From: Sinelater perroti
Taxonomy: Eukaryota > Arthropoda > Insecta > Coleoptera > Elateridae
Direction of reading: 5' to 3'
NCBI GenBank assembly: GCA_036346155.1
Contig: JARFIY010000099.1
Location: forward strand, 31,959,501 to 32,023,500
DNA length: 64,000 nucleotides
The notes below the pieces were generated by a model. That model made no database searches. It had not been told where the DNA came from and saw only the letters and a list, made by a program, of their open reading frames with translations. Each line of letters opens with the position of its first letter. Positions within the stretch are counted from its first letter, which is position 1. The position numbers were made by a program, and so were the translations under genes. Positions 12,283-24,100 of this stretch are shown in pieces.

Positions 12283-12688
12283 TATAGTATGTATATTGTT
12301 GAAAATTCATATTAAACGAATATCTTTTATATAATTGATATATTGATTATTGAAAATTACATATTAAAAACAGAATCAATCCTTTTCATTACCATAAAGA
12401 ATTTCTGCTCTGGACACTAAAGTTACCAAAAAGAAGTCCGTTGCCTTTCACGACTGAAAAATAGTATAACAAGTGACGTTGGTTAATTAAAATACTTCTT
12501 TTTATGTGAAAAAAGCATGATTGTCTTTTTCGTGCTAAGAGGTTCAATCTTTTTCAATTTGTAGTTTACTTTTTTCGCAAATCATACTTTATTTCCTTTT
12601 ATATTTTGGAGGATCATGGAAGTAATCAATCTGTATGTTTTCTAAGTAAAGTGTAAATGCCTTACGACCTTAAAAATGTCCTTTATAG
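12280..12688. other. No feature recognised
   Basis: AT-rich spacer between the composite microsatellite and the RTE element. The 5' end of the RTE element may lie in it but cannot be fixed. Confidence 0.45.
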
Positions 12689-13746
12689 AAAAGTTTTATT
12701 TGGCTAAAACAAACCTACAACCAAGGAAGTCCTGAAACCTGGCACACTCAACTATGTGGAACGCGGACGAAGTGCTTCTCTATTCGAGCAATCAAAAAAC
12801 TAATAACCCATACCGACACCTCAAGACAAAACAAGCAAGTAAAAACAACTGACCCTGAAACACATGTAATAACCACCAATATCCAGAACCAAACCAAAGA
12901 ATATACAACTTTATCCAAATCAACTTTGGAAAAATTCACCCCAAGCCGATTGGTCACCGTGGGGAAAGAAGACCACTACCTTCTAGCGAATAAAGAAAAT
13001 CCAAGTAACATTTACATAGCCACTCTAAATACACTCTCATTAAGAACATCGAAAAAACTTCTCGAACTGGAAATAGCTCTAGAAAATAGTAAATGGGACA
13101 TCCTAGGCCTGAGTGAAGTGAGACAAATGGAAATCAAATTGAAGAACATCATGACTACATCCTGTACTATATAGGTGAAACAAAGGGGCTAAATGGAGTA
13201 GGATTCATGGTGAAGAAAAGCTTAAAGAAACAAATCTTAGAGTTAGGCATATCTGAAATAATTGCTATACTAAATATATGTATACCAGAATACAAAAACA
13301 ACTGGACTATAATGCAGATCTATGCACCGACAGAAGCAGCAGAAGAAACAATAAAAGAAGATTTCTACAGCCAACTTTCAACCACATTAGAAACTGCCCA
13401 TAAAAACATCATAGTCATGGGAGACTTTAATGGCAAAATAGGTAAACAGAACCATGGTGAAGAGAATACAGTAGGAAAATATAGCACAGGAAAGAGAAGC
13501 GGCAATGGCAAAAGGATCTTAAACATGGCGCTTGAGAACAACTTAACCATAATAAACAGTATTTTTAAGAAGAAGCCGGCCAAAAAGTGGACTTGGATAT
13601 CACCTGATGGGACCTATCGAAACAAAATAGACTTTATAATAAGCAATCAACCCAAATCATTCCAAAATGTCAACATAATAAATAATCTTGACTTCAACAG
13701 CAATCACCGCATGGTCAGGGCAACCCTGTTTAACAAAGAACATTAG
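12689..13746 (+). pseudogene. RTE endonuclease domain (broken)
   Basis: This is an apurinic-endonuclease-like (EEP) domain that would nick the target for target-primed reverse transcription. Visible blocks: TLNTLSLRTSKKLLEL (start of the fold, catalytic Asn), DILGLSEVRQ (catalytic Glu), TIMQIYAPT, IIVMGDFNGKIG (Asp and Asn), KWTWISPDGTYRNKIDF, and FNSNHRMVRATL. The last should read S-D-H, so the catalytic Asp is Asn here. A frameshift near 13140 splits the domain: EVRQ leads to a stop in one frame, while EHHDYILYYIGETKGLNGVG continues in another. A stop follows at 13744-13746. Upstream residues from 12689 (including ETWHTQLCGTRTKCFS) stay in frame and may be an N-terminal extension. Confidence 0.8.
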
Positions 13747-14134
13747 AAACAGAGGAAGTACTTAAACCAGAAAGGGAATGCCTTGTTAATATGCACATCA
13801 CAAAAAAATACGCCAACTGAAGAATTAAACAAAACGCAAGAACTTTACAACACAGAAATAAATGAAATCTATACAACAAAAATCAAGAAAAACTAAACAA
13901 AAACACACTAACCTCTAAGACAATAGATCTAATTCAGAAAAGGAAGCAGTTACTTAAAAATAAGAAAGACAAAGCAATATTACAATAAATAAATTAAGTA
14001 AAGTAATAAACCGTAACATAAAATAAGATAAGGAAAATAGAAGACTTGAATGTATCAAATACCATATATCCAAATCAGGAGGTATAAACAAGGCCTTAAA
14101 AGAGCTACAAAAAGAAAATATATGGATACCAAAA

Positions 14135-15736
14135 ATGAAAAATAAAAAAGGTCAAGAAGAAACAAGAAGGCAGCCAGTTCTAAAGATTGCAACAGATTAT
14201 TATCGTAAACTATATTCTACTGAAAACACTCAAGAAAGTAACATAAACCTTGAAGACAACATAGAAGAAGTCCCTCAAATTCTTGAAAGTAAAGTTCAAC
14301 ATGCAATAAAATCACAGAAAAACGACAAAGCTCCCGGCACTGATCACATAACCAATGAGATGATGAAGGCGAGACTACAAGAAACAACAACAAAATTGAC
14401 CAGCCTGTTCAATGTCATTTTAAATACGGAATATATACCCACACAGTGGATAACAAGTACTATAGTTCTCATCCACAAAAAAAGGAGACAGATCAGAAAT
14501 AGGCAACTATCGCCCAATAAGCCTGATGTCTAATGTATATAAGGTATTCTCAAAAATAATACTTAATCGTATCACCAAAAAACTAGATGAAGAACAACCA
14601 AGAGAACAAGCTGGGTTTAGATCAAGATATTCCACAGTGGACCATATCCATGTAGTGAAACAGCTAATCGAAAAAAGCCATGAATACAACTACCCACTAT
14701 AAATGGCCTTTGTGGACTATAATAAAGCATTTGACTCCTTGGAACATCACTACATCTGGGAAGCCCTGAAAAATCAAGGAATTGAAAATAAATACATAAG
14801 AATAACGAAGAATGTATACACTAACAGCACAGGCAGAGTAAAACTAAAAACAAAGGGGGAAGCCTTCCCTATACGTCGAGGTGTGAGACAGGGAGACCCA
14901 CTCTCACCAAAACTGTTTTCGTCAGTGCTAGAGGAAATCTTTAGAAAAATAGAATGGAACAACTTCGGTATCGATATCAATGGAACAAACCTGAACCAAC
15001 TAAGATTTGCGGATGACGTAATACTCATAACGGATAACCCAGAAGACCTACAAATTATGCTCCAAGATCTGGCACAAGAAAGTAAAACGGTGGGACTAAC
15101 AATGAACAAAACAAAAACCAAAATAATAACAAATCGCTCCCAAAAACTTATCAAAATAGAAAAGGAAGACATTGAATATGTAAACTCCTACATTTACTTG
15201 GGACATTCAGTGACCAAATGGAATTAGAAATAGAGAGACGGGTTGCCAACTCATGAAAGAGATTTTGAACACTCAAGGAAATTATGAAAAGTAAACAATA
15301 CAGCATAGCAATGAAAAGAAAAATATACAACACCTGTATACTACCCATACTAACCTATGGTTGCCAGACTTGGGCAAACACACAAAAACAAGACCAAAAA
15401 CTAACTACATGTCAAAGAGCAATGAATAGGAGCATACTGGGCTATACAAAAAGAGACAGAAAAATAGCCACGGACATAAGACACACAACAAAAATAGAAG
15501 ATGTGATCAAAACAAAACATCTGAAATGGCGGTTTGTACGACATATGCTCAGAGAAAATAAAAATAAATGGACAAAGCACATAACAGAATGGACTCCCCG
15601 ATTCCAAACCAAAAGAAAAAGAGGAAGACAAAGAAAACGATGATCCGATGAAAAAAAAAATAGCAGGTCCATTATGGCAGCGAACAGCTAAAATTAGGGA
15701 AGAGTGGAAAAAGCTACAAGAGGCCTATGTGTCGTA
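14135..15736 (+). pseudogene. RTE reverse transcriptase domain (broken)
   Basis: Blocks in order: AIKSQKNDKAPGTDHITNEM (fingers), QWITSTIVLIHKK, then after one extra A in the A-run 14477-14483 a new frame, GNYRPISLMSNVYKVFSKII, EEQPREQAGFRSRYSTVDHI, an in-frame TAA at 14700-14702, and MAFVDYNKAFDS (motif A Asp). Then come GVRQGDPLSPKLF (motif B), NQLRFADDVILITDN (motif C, both Asp kept), MNKTKTKI and YLGHSVT. Downstream, KEIMKSKQYSIAMKRKIYN, ILPILTYGCQTWA and KWRFVRHMLRENKNKW are typical of the RTE C-terminus. At least three conserved Trp positions have become TGA (in ANSxKRFx near 15255 and 15266, and RKRxSDE at 15642). Confidence 0.85.
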
Positions 15737-15840
15737 AAGACACGCCAACACCGAATAGAAATTTTTAAAACGCAACATAAACAATTAACTTATAAACTAT
15801 TGGCATATAAAGGCTATAATAAAAAAATAACCTAATAAAT

Positions 15841-16380
15841 AAAATACAAGGCTGAAAGACTCTTTTGAGTTCTATATAAAAGAGATCTATTCATCAGACT
15901 TTCTAATATACCTAGTGCAAACTAGAATTAACTAACAGTAGCATAACTGTACAGTTATTGATCCGTCATCATCGCCTTACAATTTCATTGCATAGGTCTT
16001 CGCAGTTCAATGAATTCAATTAAGGTTGGTTTACAAACAAGTCCTCATCGCTCAATCAACAGCTAGTTCATTTCTATGCAAGCGCAGTGCAAATATTTGT
16101 TCTTAATATGAAAATCAATAACCGTTCCGAACTAACAACATCCCTTCATAAATAATACAACTCTTCGGAAGCCTACCTTAAAATTCAAAGAAAGAAAAGA
16201 AAAAGTACGACAATTTGGTCTCGCAACAAGCGCTTTGTCATTATTTCGAGAGTTCTGGAAAAGTTCTGGTCGGTTTTCAATTTGAATTAGATACGAAAAA
16301 ACGCCTACCAAAAAAGCTGCACGCTAAGAGTTGTGAACATAAGTAATGCAACTGCTGTTAAATATTTGTTAAATTTACGT
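15841..16380. other. No feature recognised
   Basis: AT-rich sequence downstream of the RTE element. No gene or repeat boundary was seen. Confidence 0.5.
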
Positions 16381-17320
16381 AACCAACATAAAACAATTAA
16401 TTTCTTCCTGAGTGGCAAACGAACGTTTTCCAAACAGAATTTGCCAATTTTTCATATCAAATTACAGAGACATCAAATCGGGGTGTCGCGTTCCTATCAA
16501 TAAGGCAGTTTACAAACTAATAAGAGACTCGATCGTGCGCCGAGCCACCCTCGCGCAAAAGGCGACCTTATTAGACATCAAATTAGCCCCGATCCTCTTA
16601 GCAGCAGGACCCTAAATCAGGCGTTCAGAAGCCAATTTTTCCCTTATCATCTAATGGGATTAGCAGCCAGGGCTCGGAAACAATCCTCCCGGAATCGCAG
16701 TAATTAAAAAGTGGGTTCCTGAAGAGCCATTCGCGCTTCTTGCTGACGTGCTATAAAAGCAATTTTTCAGAACTAAAAAAGAGGTACCGCAGCATGAAAA
16801 CATTACAACGCTGCTCCTCCAAATAGCTCCCCAGCAGTATTTGTTAAATTCAAATACAAAACATAATTACTAGAGCAATTAATTATCTTTTACCAGTGAA
16901 ATAAATTAAAGGAATTTTACTTCTTAACACAACAAATTCTTCAAGAATGGTCTTGAAGTTGGCAAAAGGAATTCGCCGCTTGAATGACAAATCTATTGTG
17001 ACACAGAAGCAGAGCAAACCAGCGGTTCGCAAATAATCTAACCAAACAGCTAATTACCGAGGCACGGCTAAAATTAGAGTTGGTTAGGGCAAGGCAATCT
17101 GAAGTTATCCGGCCGGCCCGTTAAATGTTAATGAGGCAGGATGGCTGCAAAGTGAATCGTAATCGGACCCACATAAAAATGGAAGAGCAAAATCCATTTC
17201 CGAAATATTTAGAGCCGTCTCGCCATAAAACACACTTGGAGGGATCTGCAAATGTTCCCTAAGTAATCTAGTATTCATTGCAATAGTCTGCATAAGGGAA
17301 TCCCAGACGTACTTCTTCTA
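16380..17320. other. GC-richer apparently unique island, no coding evidence
   Basis: This stretch is clearly less AT-rich than its flanks and contains no recognisable transposon motif. The open frame at 16412-16615 (67 residues, starting MANERFPNRICQFF) and the antisense frame at 17105-17293 lack any domain I recognise and show no splice or codon signature. Homeodomain-type TAATTA cores and palindromes such as CGATCG and CCGGCCGG occur. I interpret it as possible conserved non-coding DNA within an intron. This is inference only. Confidence 0.3.
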
Positions 17321-19960
17321 AATCCGTTTTCATAATTTTGGAAATGTAATGCAGATGCTTTCTGACTGGCGCTAGAACTTTTCCAAATGTTTGCGCCAAC
17401 CAACTTTTATATACTATATATGTCTCTAAATGTTTACGCTGACACTGAATCTAAATTCAATCAAGATCAAAGTCTAGGTGCCCAATTCGAGCTGTTTTTT
17501 ATTTATTATAAAATATTCAAATTGTAAATAATAAATTATTTATTCCCTTTTTAGGCAATATCAATTAAAAAAGATTGACATACTAAACCAAACCAAACTT
17601 GAAATCAAGAAAAACAATAATTGAACAGGACATGCGTTGAAAACTACAATAAAAACTAAAGGATCTCAAAAGCAAAGTTCCGAGTAACTATTTTTGTGAA
17701 TAAGGCATTTTCTCTATTGCAGAAATGTCTTAGGCAATTGGTTCAATTGTTTTTAACAAATCACTAGCGCTAGATACCAATTGTAATCAGAAGTATCTTC
17801 CAGTAGTTTATTTTATTGTTTTCTTTTAAGTCAGTCTACTTCACGTCATTTTTATTTTCTGTCTTAATAAAAAAGAATAATCATGTTGTGACTAAACTTA
17901 CAGATATCCCACAATCGAGAGGCTTGGTCAATTGACACAATATTTTACTAGCTTTAAAAGTTAACTATACATCTAGACCGAAGTATACCACTTATAATAT
18001 AGAATAAAATACATTCAGCTTAATAATCAACAACTATTTATCTAGAACAACCAGATATTCAAAGAAAAATTATCTACTAAAAGTTATTTATTACAAAATT
18101 CCATATAAATAGACAGACGAGCTGATGAACAGATGAAATTTATGGTCCTCTTTGGCAGTAAGTCTTTGATACTTAAAACAAGAGTAAACTTGTATCTTTG
18201 GAAACTCAGTCCGATTATACTGCTAATACCGCACAATTAACAACTTAAGTACAAAAAAAATAAAGGTTGATTCGCGCTTTTTAGAACTATTATATAACTC
18301 TTTCTTCTGTTAGATAACCTTTGATAAAAAGAGAAATCTAGAAGGCTAGAAGTAAGTGGTTAAATCAGGAAAGACCAATAATTTTATAAAAGACTGTTGG
18401 CCAGAATAAACGAAAATGCCATAAGTAAAAAATATAATTATATATCTTATTGCAAGGCCCAATAACTAATTTATAAAAATATTACTAAACATCCCCATCC
18501 TAAGTCAAAGTCATCGAAGAAAATATCAGCAAATTTAGTGGTGAAGGCAATGTGAAAGACTATTTTCAGTAGTTATAAATCCCGTTGCCTCACAAGCATT
18601 TGAAAGAGGATATGAGACATAAACAAATTCGAATTTTACATATAAATGAAGTTTAACCGTGTGTTAGCTAGATTCCATGAAAGGTTCCCAAAAATACAAA
18701 AAAAATCTACAAACAGGGGGATGTCGGAAAAGAAACTATAGGAAAGAGAATAGTATAGGGACTTTCTTTACTTACCTACTAATAGCCAAAAACCGAAACA
18801 TTAAGTAAAACTCCCAATTGCTAAGTAAGGCAGTAGCTCTTTACACGTGCTGTTAAATTGAAACAAACCAGACAACAATCAAATTCGGTGCTCTATTAAT
18901 AATTGTACGTTTAAAACAATGTATTCTAGAATTTATAATATAGAGATCAAAAAAGGGAAAAAGCATTTCCAAGTAAATATGAAAAATTCAGATTTATTCC
19001 TATTCTACATGCAGAAGCATATAATAAAAATCATGAAAATAAATAGAAATAGAACAAATGAACGAATTGAAATCCACATATGAAAAAAACATTAATAGCA
19101 ATAGGATAAACTCATAAAGAGCAGTGATCACATTAACACAGCAAAAACTATTGGCACCACAAAATACCCCATTTCAAAAGAATAGAAATAAAACGACTTT
19201 AGTTTGTAAAAACAAAAAAGTAGATAAACAAGCTAAAAACAATTTAAAAATGGATAGACAAGAAACAATTAGGAAAATATAGTGTCTCCAACATGAAAAA
19301 ACATAAACACAAATATAAATATTAAAGTCCAAATTAAAATAATTTTTAGAAAATGAAAAATCTAAAACAGTGTTAGAAATAAAACAAATAAACTATAAAA
19401 GAAAAACAGAAAAGTAGCCAAACAGTGCAAAAAAACTTAAAAAAATAAGAGACAATAATCAGTTAACATTAAACCTTATACTTCACCATTCGGAATTATA
19501 ATATGTATTGAATTTTTCAACAAGTCCGTACTGTTGCTTGTTAAAGTTTCATTTGTTACAGAAGCTGCCTACCATTTTATAGCTTTGGTCATCGCGAATC
19601 TAATAGTTTCGTTAAAACAACCCAAAAAAAGATTACCTGTTGCAAAAAAAAACGTTTGATCTTGATCGGTAGACATCATAATGATAATTTGGTAATCTTC
19701 AAAGTGGCTTAACCAAAATTATAGAAATGAGTAGACTAACATGACTGCCGTTGTACCTGTTCAACATATCACCGCCATGCAGTATCGACAATTTTTCTCT
19801 ATAAGTAGATGATATGCACCAAGACTTGGAATTAGGCAAATCTCCATATTTGAAAATATTTTTCTCCAATTGCTGCGGGTTAAAGAAAATTACATTTAGG
19901 CTATCATATACGTATACATGAATACAAATTTCAAAGATACAAAACTTATCATAACCAAGC
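17320..19960. other. A-rich sequence, no gene recognised
   Basis: Long AT-rich stretch. From about 18950 to 19460 the + strand is strongly A-rich, like the endonuclease-RT linker of RTE elements. It may be the eroded upstream half of the RTE relic that follows, but no motif was readable. Confidence 0.4.
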
Positions 19961-19964
19961 TAAG

Positions 19965-20800
19965 AGTAAGGCCCTCTCTCCCCTAAGCTATTCACAAACT
20001 TACCTGATGATGCCTTCAAAAAACTTCAGTGGAGAACAAAAGGGATAAACATAAACAGCGAGTATCTCACTAACCTGAAATTCGCTGACGATATTTTGTT
20101 GTTCACAAATAGTATCGAGGAGATCAAAAGTATGGTAGAACAGCTACAAAAAGTCACGTAGGACGTAAGACTCGCAATCAATATGGCAAAAACAAAACTG
20201 ACAAATAGGAATGATGCAAGGAGTTAGTATTGAATGAACAATGAATAGAGCTAGCTACTAAGTATATGTACTCCGGCCAAAAATTGACATTTAAGTAGCT
20301 CATCCAAGCAGCGCAAATCAATTGATGAGTCAACTTGATAAGTCGGCTTTTGGCAAACAAAGAATTTTTTAAGAAACATTCAGGCAAATCCAAAAAACAA
20401 AAGTATTCAACTATTGCGTACTGCTTATCCTAACGTACGCTTTTAAGACTTGAGGGTTAACAAAAACCAACACAGAGAAACTGAAGTTGACACAAAGGGA
20501 AATGGGAAGAGCGATATTAGAAATCAAGCTATTGGATGGAAAAAATCATATAACGGAGAAAATAACAAAACAAAATGGAGATGAGCAGGCCAGCTTGTAC
20601 GTAAAGACGGCCAGAAAGATGGAGTAAAAAGACGATCTTATGGAGACAGAAGAAGGCCAAAAGTACGTTGAGGGAGGGATGACATTGCAAAAAGGGCAGG
20701 AACTCAATGGATAAGAAAGGCACATAACCTAATTGAGTGGAAGAACCTTGACCAAACGTATGTCTAAAACTGGAGTAGACCCTATGACGCTGTACTTTGA
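19965..20800 (+). pseudogene. Old RTE-clade reverse transcriptase relic
   Basis: The readable part starts at motif B (LSPKLFTNL, near 19980) and proceeds to LQWRTKGININSEYL, then NLKFADDILLFTNS with both catalytic Asp codons kept (about 20080-20110), SMVEQLQKVT, and INMAKTKLTN. Further on, in shifted frames, come the characteristic RTE C-terminal phrases: a KWRWAG-like stretch read as KMEMSRPA, then REGMTLQKGQELNG and LTKRMSKTGVD near 20740-20780. The spacing and motif style resemble the RTE copy at 12.7-15.8 kb. Many stops and shifts make it an old, dead 5'-truncated copy. Confidence 0.72.
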
Positions 20801-22240
20801 TAATGAAAGAAATCCTCTATAAATTACTCATTAGTCAAAAATCAAAAAACCAAAATTAGAGCCCACCATTAAAAAATTTGGGACCTAATAAAAACAGCCC
20901 TTCAAAAAGTAGAGATAGCCAATAATTTTGCGGTATGCCAACAAGACGCAAGGTCCAAAATGTTCATTTTATTGTTTTGAGAATCATCGTTGCGACTACA
21001 TATTTTGCATTTACAAAGGCCAAATAATTTGTTTAATTAAAATTTAAAAGTGCTAAGTATTATATCATGTCTATTATGAATTACTTTACATTAGCAAAAT
21101 AAAAAAACAACCTATATAATCAAAATATTAAAGGTAATAGCCAAAAGTAAAACAATAACAAAAATATAATGTACCCACTCTTTAAATGACAATAAATGCA
21201 CTAGTTATTAATTTGGAAACAATAGTTTAATAGTTTCAATTAAAAAATCTCATGCCAAACAAAGCCAATAACGCAGACCATTAAATTAGATAGTGTTACA
21301 AAGCATTTTGTTTGAAACCTAGAAACATTGTCTTTCAAATGACCGAGTATTGCTGATATGTGGAATAAAACATAATTTTGAAATATCCTCATAAAAAGAA
21401 TTCCATTGCAATGAGGTCTGGAGAAAACGCGCCATTTTTTTGCCTAATCCATCACGACGGTAGTGAATAGGTGCTTCATATTAACGAAAATAAATCTGTT
21501 CGTCACCCAACTCTTCACACGTAAATCGACGAATTTCTACAGCATGCTTGGGTAAACATCAACAGTAATAATTTGGTTAAATGAGAATGGCCCTAACATG
21601 CCCAATACTAATAGCCTACAGTGTATTGTGGTGTTACATGCAGATTTTAAGAAGTCTAACAAAAATATCTGATTTAAAAAACGCAAATAAATGAATTATT
21701 AAACTGCTGCTTCTTGGTAGACAAACACTGCTTGTATTGTTATTTTAGAAGTGAGTACACAATAAGCGATATCTTGTATAATCATACAAAAATAGAATTT
21801 TAATATGATAATAAATGTAAGAAAGAGTAACTAACTGCATCAAGTTACCTATCTGAATGTTCAAGTAAAATAAATTTCATGTAATGTACAAACACATACA
21901 AAATTGGTTCATAAAATATAAAATTATGTCAATATTATTATTATCGCTAGGAGCGGATTGCAATGCGCATGCGTGAATGAGAACAACTTTACTAGACGAG
22001 TTAGATGGAAGTTAGTCGCCGGTGAATGACTACATGTACAGGATAGTTGTCATATTTGCAATAACTAATCAGATTTAAATAAAATTTTGTACAAAACTGG
22101 CGTAACCAACCGCAGGAATTATTTTGATGCTTCGAATAAGTACAGCACAAATGAGGGCGTAGTATAACGTTAAAAATATCTGAACATTTGTAGAAAGTGA
22201 TCCACATTCTAGTGAAGCAAAAATGAGTAGAAGGCCGAAG
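20801..22240. other. No feature recognised
   Basis: AT-rich sequence. The upstream part of the mariner relic at 22250 probably lies at the right edge of this interval but could not be read. The rest is unassigned. Confidence 0.45.
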
Positions 22241-22249
22241 AATGTTAAA

Positions 22250-22480
22250 TGGCTACAAAACCCTCAGTCCAGATTTGTGGGCTTGCGACTTCTAGCTGCT
22301 CCCAAAACTCAAATCATCTTTTAAAGGGAAGAGAATCCAGATCGTCGACAAAATCTACGTAAATACGACAAGCTAGTTATTTGCGATTTTGATACAGGCC
22401 TTTCCAGAATGTTTTAAATAACGGAAACAAAGCTGAAAGAAGTATATGAGGTCCCAATATACTTACTGTAAAGGGGATGG
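22250..22480 (+). pseudogene. Mariner transposase C-terminal fragment
   Basis: One frame reads YKTLSPDLWACDF, then after a stop LLPKLKSSFKGKRIQIVDKI. This matches the conserved mariner block around the third catalytic Asp (YSPDLAPxDFxLFPKLKxxLKG). The Asp of CDF is kept. A shifted frame continues with phrases resembling the AFPECF and KEVYE region of the C-terminus. The first two thirds of the protein were not recognised. It is a dead fragment. Confidence 0.68.
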
Positions 22481-22869
22481 AACTACATGCAATGTTTCTT
22501 ACATGTTGTACTATATTTTTTAAATATATAGATTTTCGTTATTGTAATTGTAATTTTCTGTATTATATCCTTTATACTTTCGAAACTACCTACGCAAATA
22601 CATCCATCTGTAACTATATAGACCGATAATTAAACACAAAAATTACAAAAGTCCATGAGCCTGAACTACCTACCTTTTTTGATCGAGAAGGTATTATTCT
22701 AATTTAATGTAATAAATAAATATCATAGAACTTTGAAACTTAATCTGCTCTACATTTGAACCATAAATACTATTATACCATTTTACCTTCTTAAATTAAA
22801 ATTATAAGTCATTAATTTGTTATCTTATTTTTTTAATGAAAAAGAGCTATAAATTTTAAAAAAATAAAA

Positions 22870-23480
22870 AATATTCAAAACAACTACCAATTTCTTGTAC
22901 AAACGCTTTTAGTCTAATTGACCAATCGTCTATTGCAGCACCTAAGTCATCGTTAGTTAGCGAACGTTTTAAGAATATATATAACACCTCTTGAAGCAAG
23001 CCTTGTTTTCCAAATTTAACCATAACTTATAATCCAACTGATTAAGATTGGGACTTAAATAACCGGAAACATTTTGTTCAAATCGCTTTTTAGTAGCTTT
23101 GGTCTTAATAGACCTGTTAAAAGTTCCACTATTAAGTTTCCAACTTTATCGCATTTATGAGTTCTGTATGAGATTCCAATCCGCAAAAGTAAATTTACGT
23201 TATATCAAGATAATGACATCTTCAAGCCTTTTAAACACGTCCGATATGATTTTTCACAATTCTAAATTACTTCTGATTGGGCAAATTATAGATCGTAATA
23301 AATTTTCATTTAATTTGGAAGCGAGTTCTGGTAAATTCGTTTACGTACTGCCTTGATGACTGTTGGAGTTCGAATAGTACGTGGCTGACCAGACCTTTGC
23401 CTGTCATTTAAGTACGTAAAGCGATCAATGCTACGATAAATCAGCAATCTACTTATTCCAGGCATTGCATTGCTGCATGT
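22870..23480 (-). pseudogene. Tc1/mariner-superfamily transposase relic, second mariner-like lineage
   Basis: Read on the minus strand from about 23430, the frame gives YLNDRQRSGQPRTIRTPTVI then KAVRKRIYQNSL, the region after the first helix-turn-helix in this superfamily (RSGRPRTxRTPxxIKAV). Near 23065-22990 it gives LSPNLNQLDYKLWLNLENKA, corresponding to SPDLNPLDYxLWxxLE around the last catalytic acidic residue, and shortly after AAIDDWSIRLKAFVQEIG, a typical C-terminus. About half of the central catalytic domain is deleted. The LDY form suggests a DDD-type mariner relative rather than Tc1 (IEH). The sublineage is an inference. Confidence 0.65.
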
Positions 23481-24100
23481 GAGATCCTATACCAGGACTT
23501 TTCCTTTTGATCAGGCCACCAAGGTCATATCATCAGGTCATTTACCATCATCATGACATAGTCTAGTAAACTTTCGTTGAAATAATAGCTCACTTAATAA
23601 CATATTTAGTCCTTTAATGTCTAAATTGTTTGTAAGAACTTTTCTTGCAATCAGCTATTCGAACCATAAAGACCTGAATGAGGTTCACAGATGTTCAGGC
23701 CTAAGTAAAGACCGATTGTTACGCAGATAGAGTTGTCCAAAAAAATGTTCAAAGCTAAGGGCAACCATACAAGAGACTCATACTTTTAACACAATTCAAA
23801 TTTAAGACGATCGACTTCTGAGTTAAAATGAAGAGTCTTGAATAATTAATGCAATTCTAGAAATGTTGGATGGTTTTTGCATAGAGACGTTAACTTCATT
23901 AGCTACCCATAAATTCAAAGCTTCCTTATAAATTTCAACATTTGGCAAATCTTGAGTAAATGAGAGAAATGTATTGATTAGAGCACCTGTAAACTGGATA
24001 AAACAGCAAGAAGCAAAATATCCAATATTTTCCTTTTATCCAGACTACCAAAATTGAAAAGAAATAAAGCTTAACTTATCGTTTAAGAAGAAGAAAATAT
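23480..24100. other. No feature recognised
   Basis: AT-rich sequence between two minus-strand relics. Nothing readable was found. Confidence 0.5.

Larger units (their letters stand above)
12689..15840 (+). mobile_element. RTE-clade non-LTR retrotransposon (dead)
   Basis: This is a near full-length element: an endonuclease followed by a reverse transcriptase in one original ORF, now broken. The frame opens after a stop at 12686-12688. No starting Met is visible, so the true 5' end is uncertain. The coding part ends near 15736 (QEAYVS then stop), followed by an A-rich tail with AATAAAAAAATAACC and further AATAAA-like motifs up to about 15840. Motif style (GVRQGDPLSPKLF, FADDVILITDN, a C-terminus ending in EEWKKLQEAYV) fits the RTE clade without the BovB signature. 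A more eroded relative lies at 19965-20800. No target duplication was identified. Confidence 0.85.

Noticed and set aside
11899..12310. Several overlapping open frames encoding IYIYIY and RACVRACV tracts
   Set aside because: They are translations of the TA and CGTG microsatellites on both strands, not genes.
15401..15672. Minus-strand frames of 76 residues
   Set aside because: They are antisense of the RTE C-terminal coding region.
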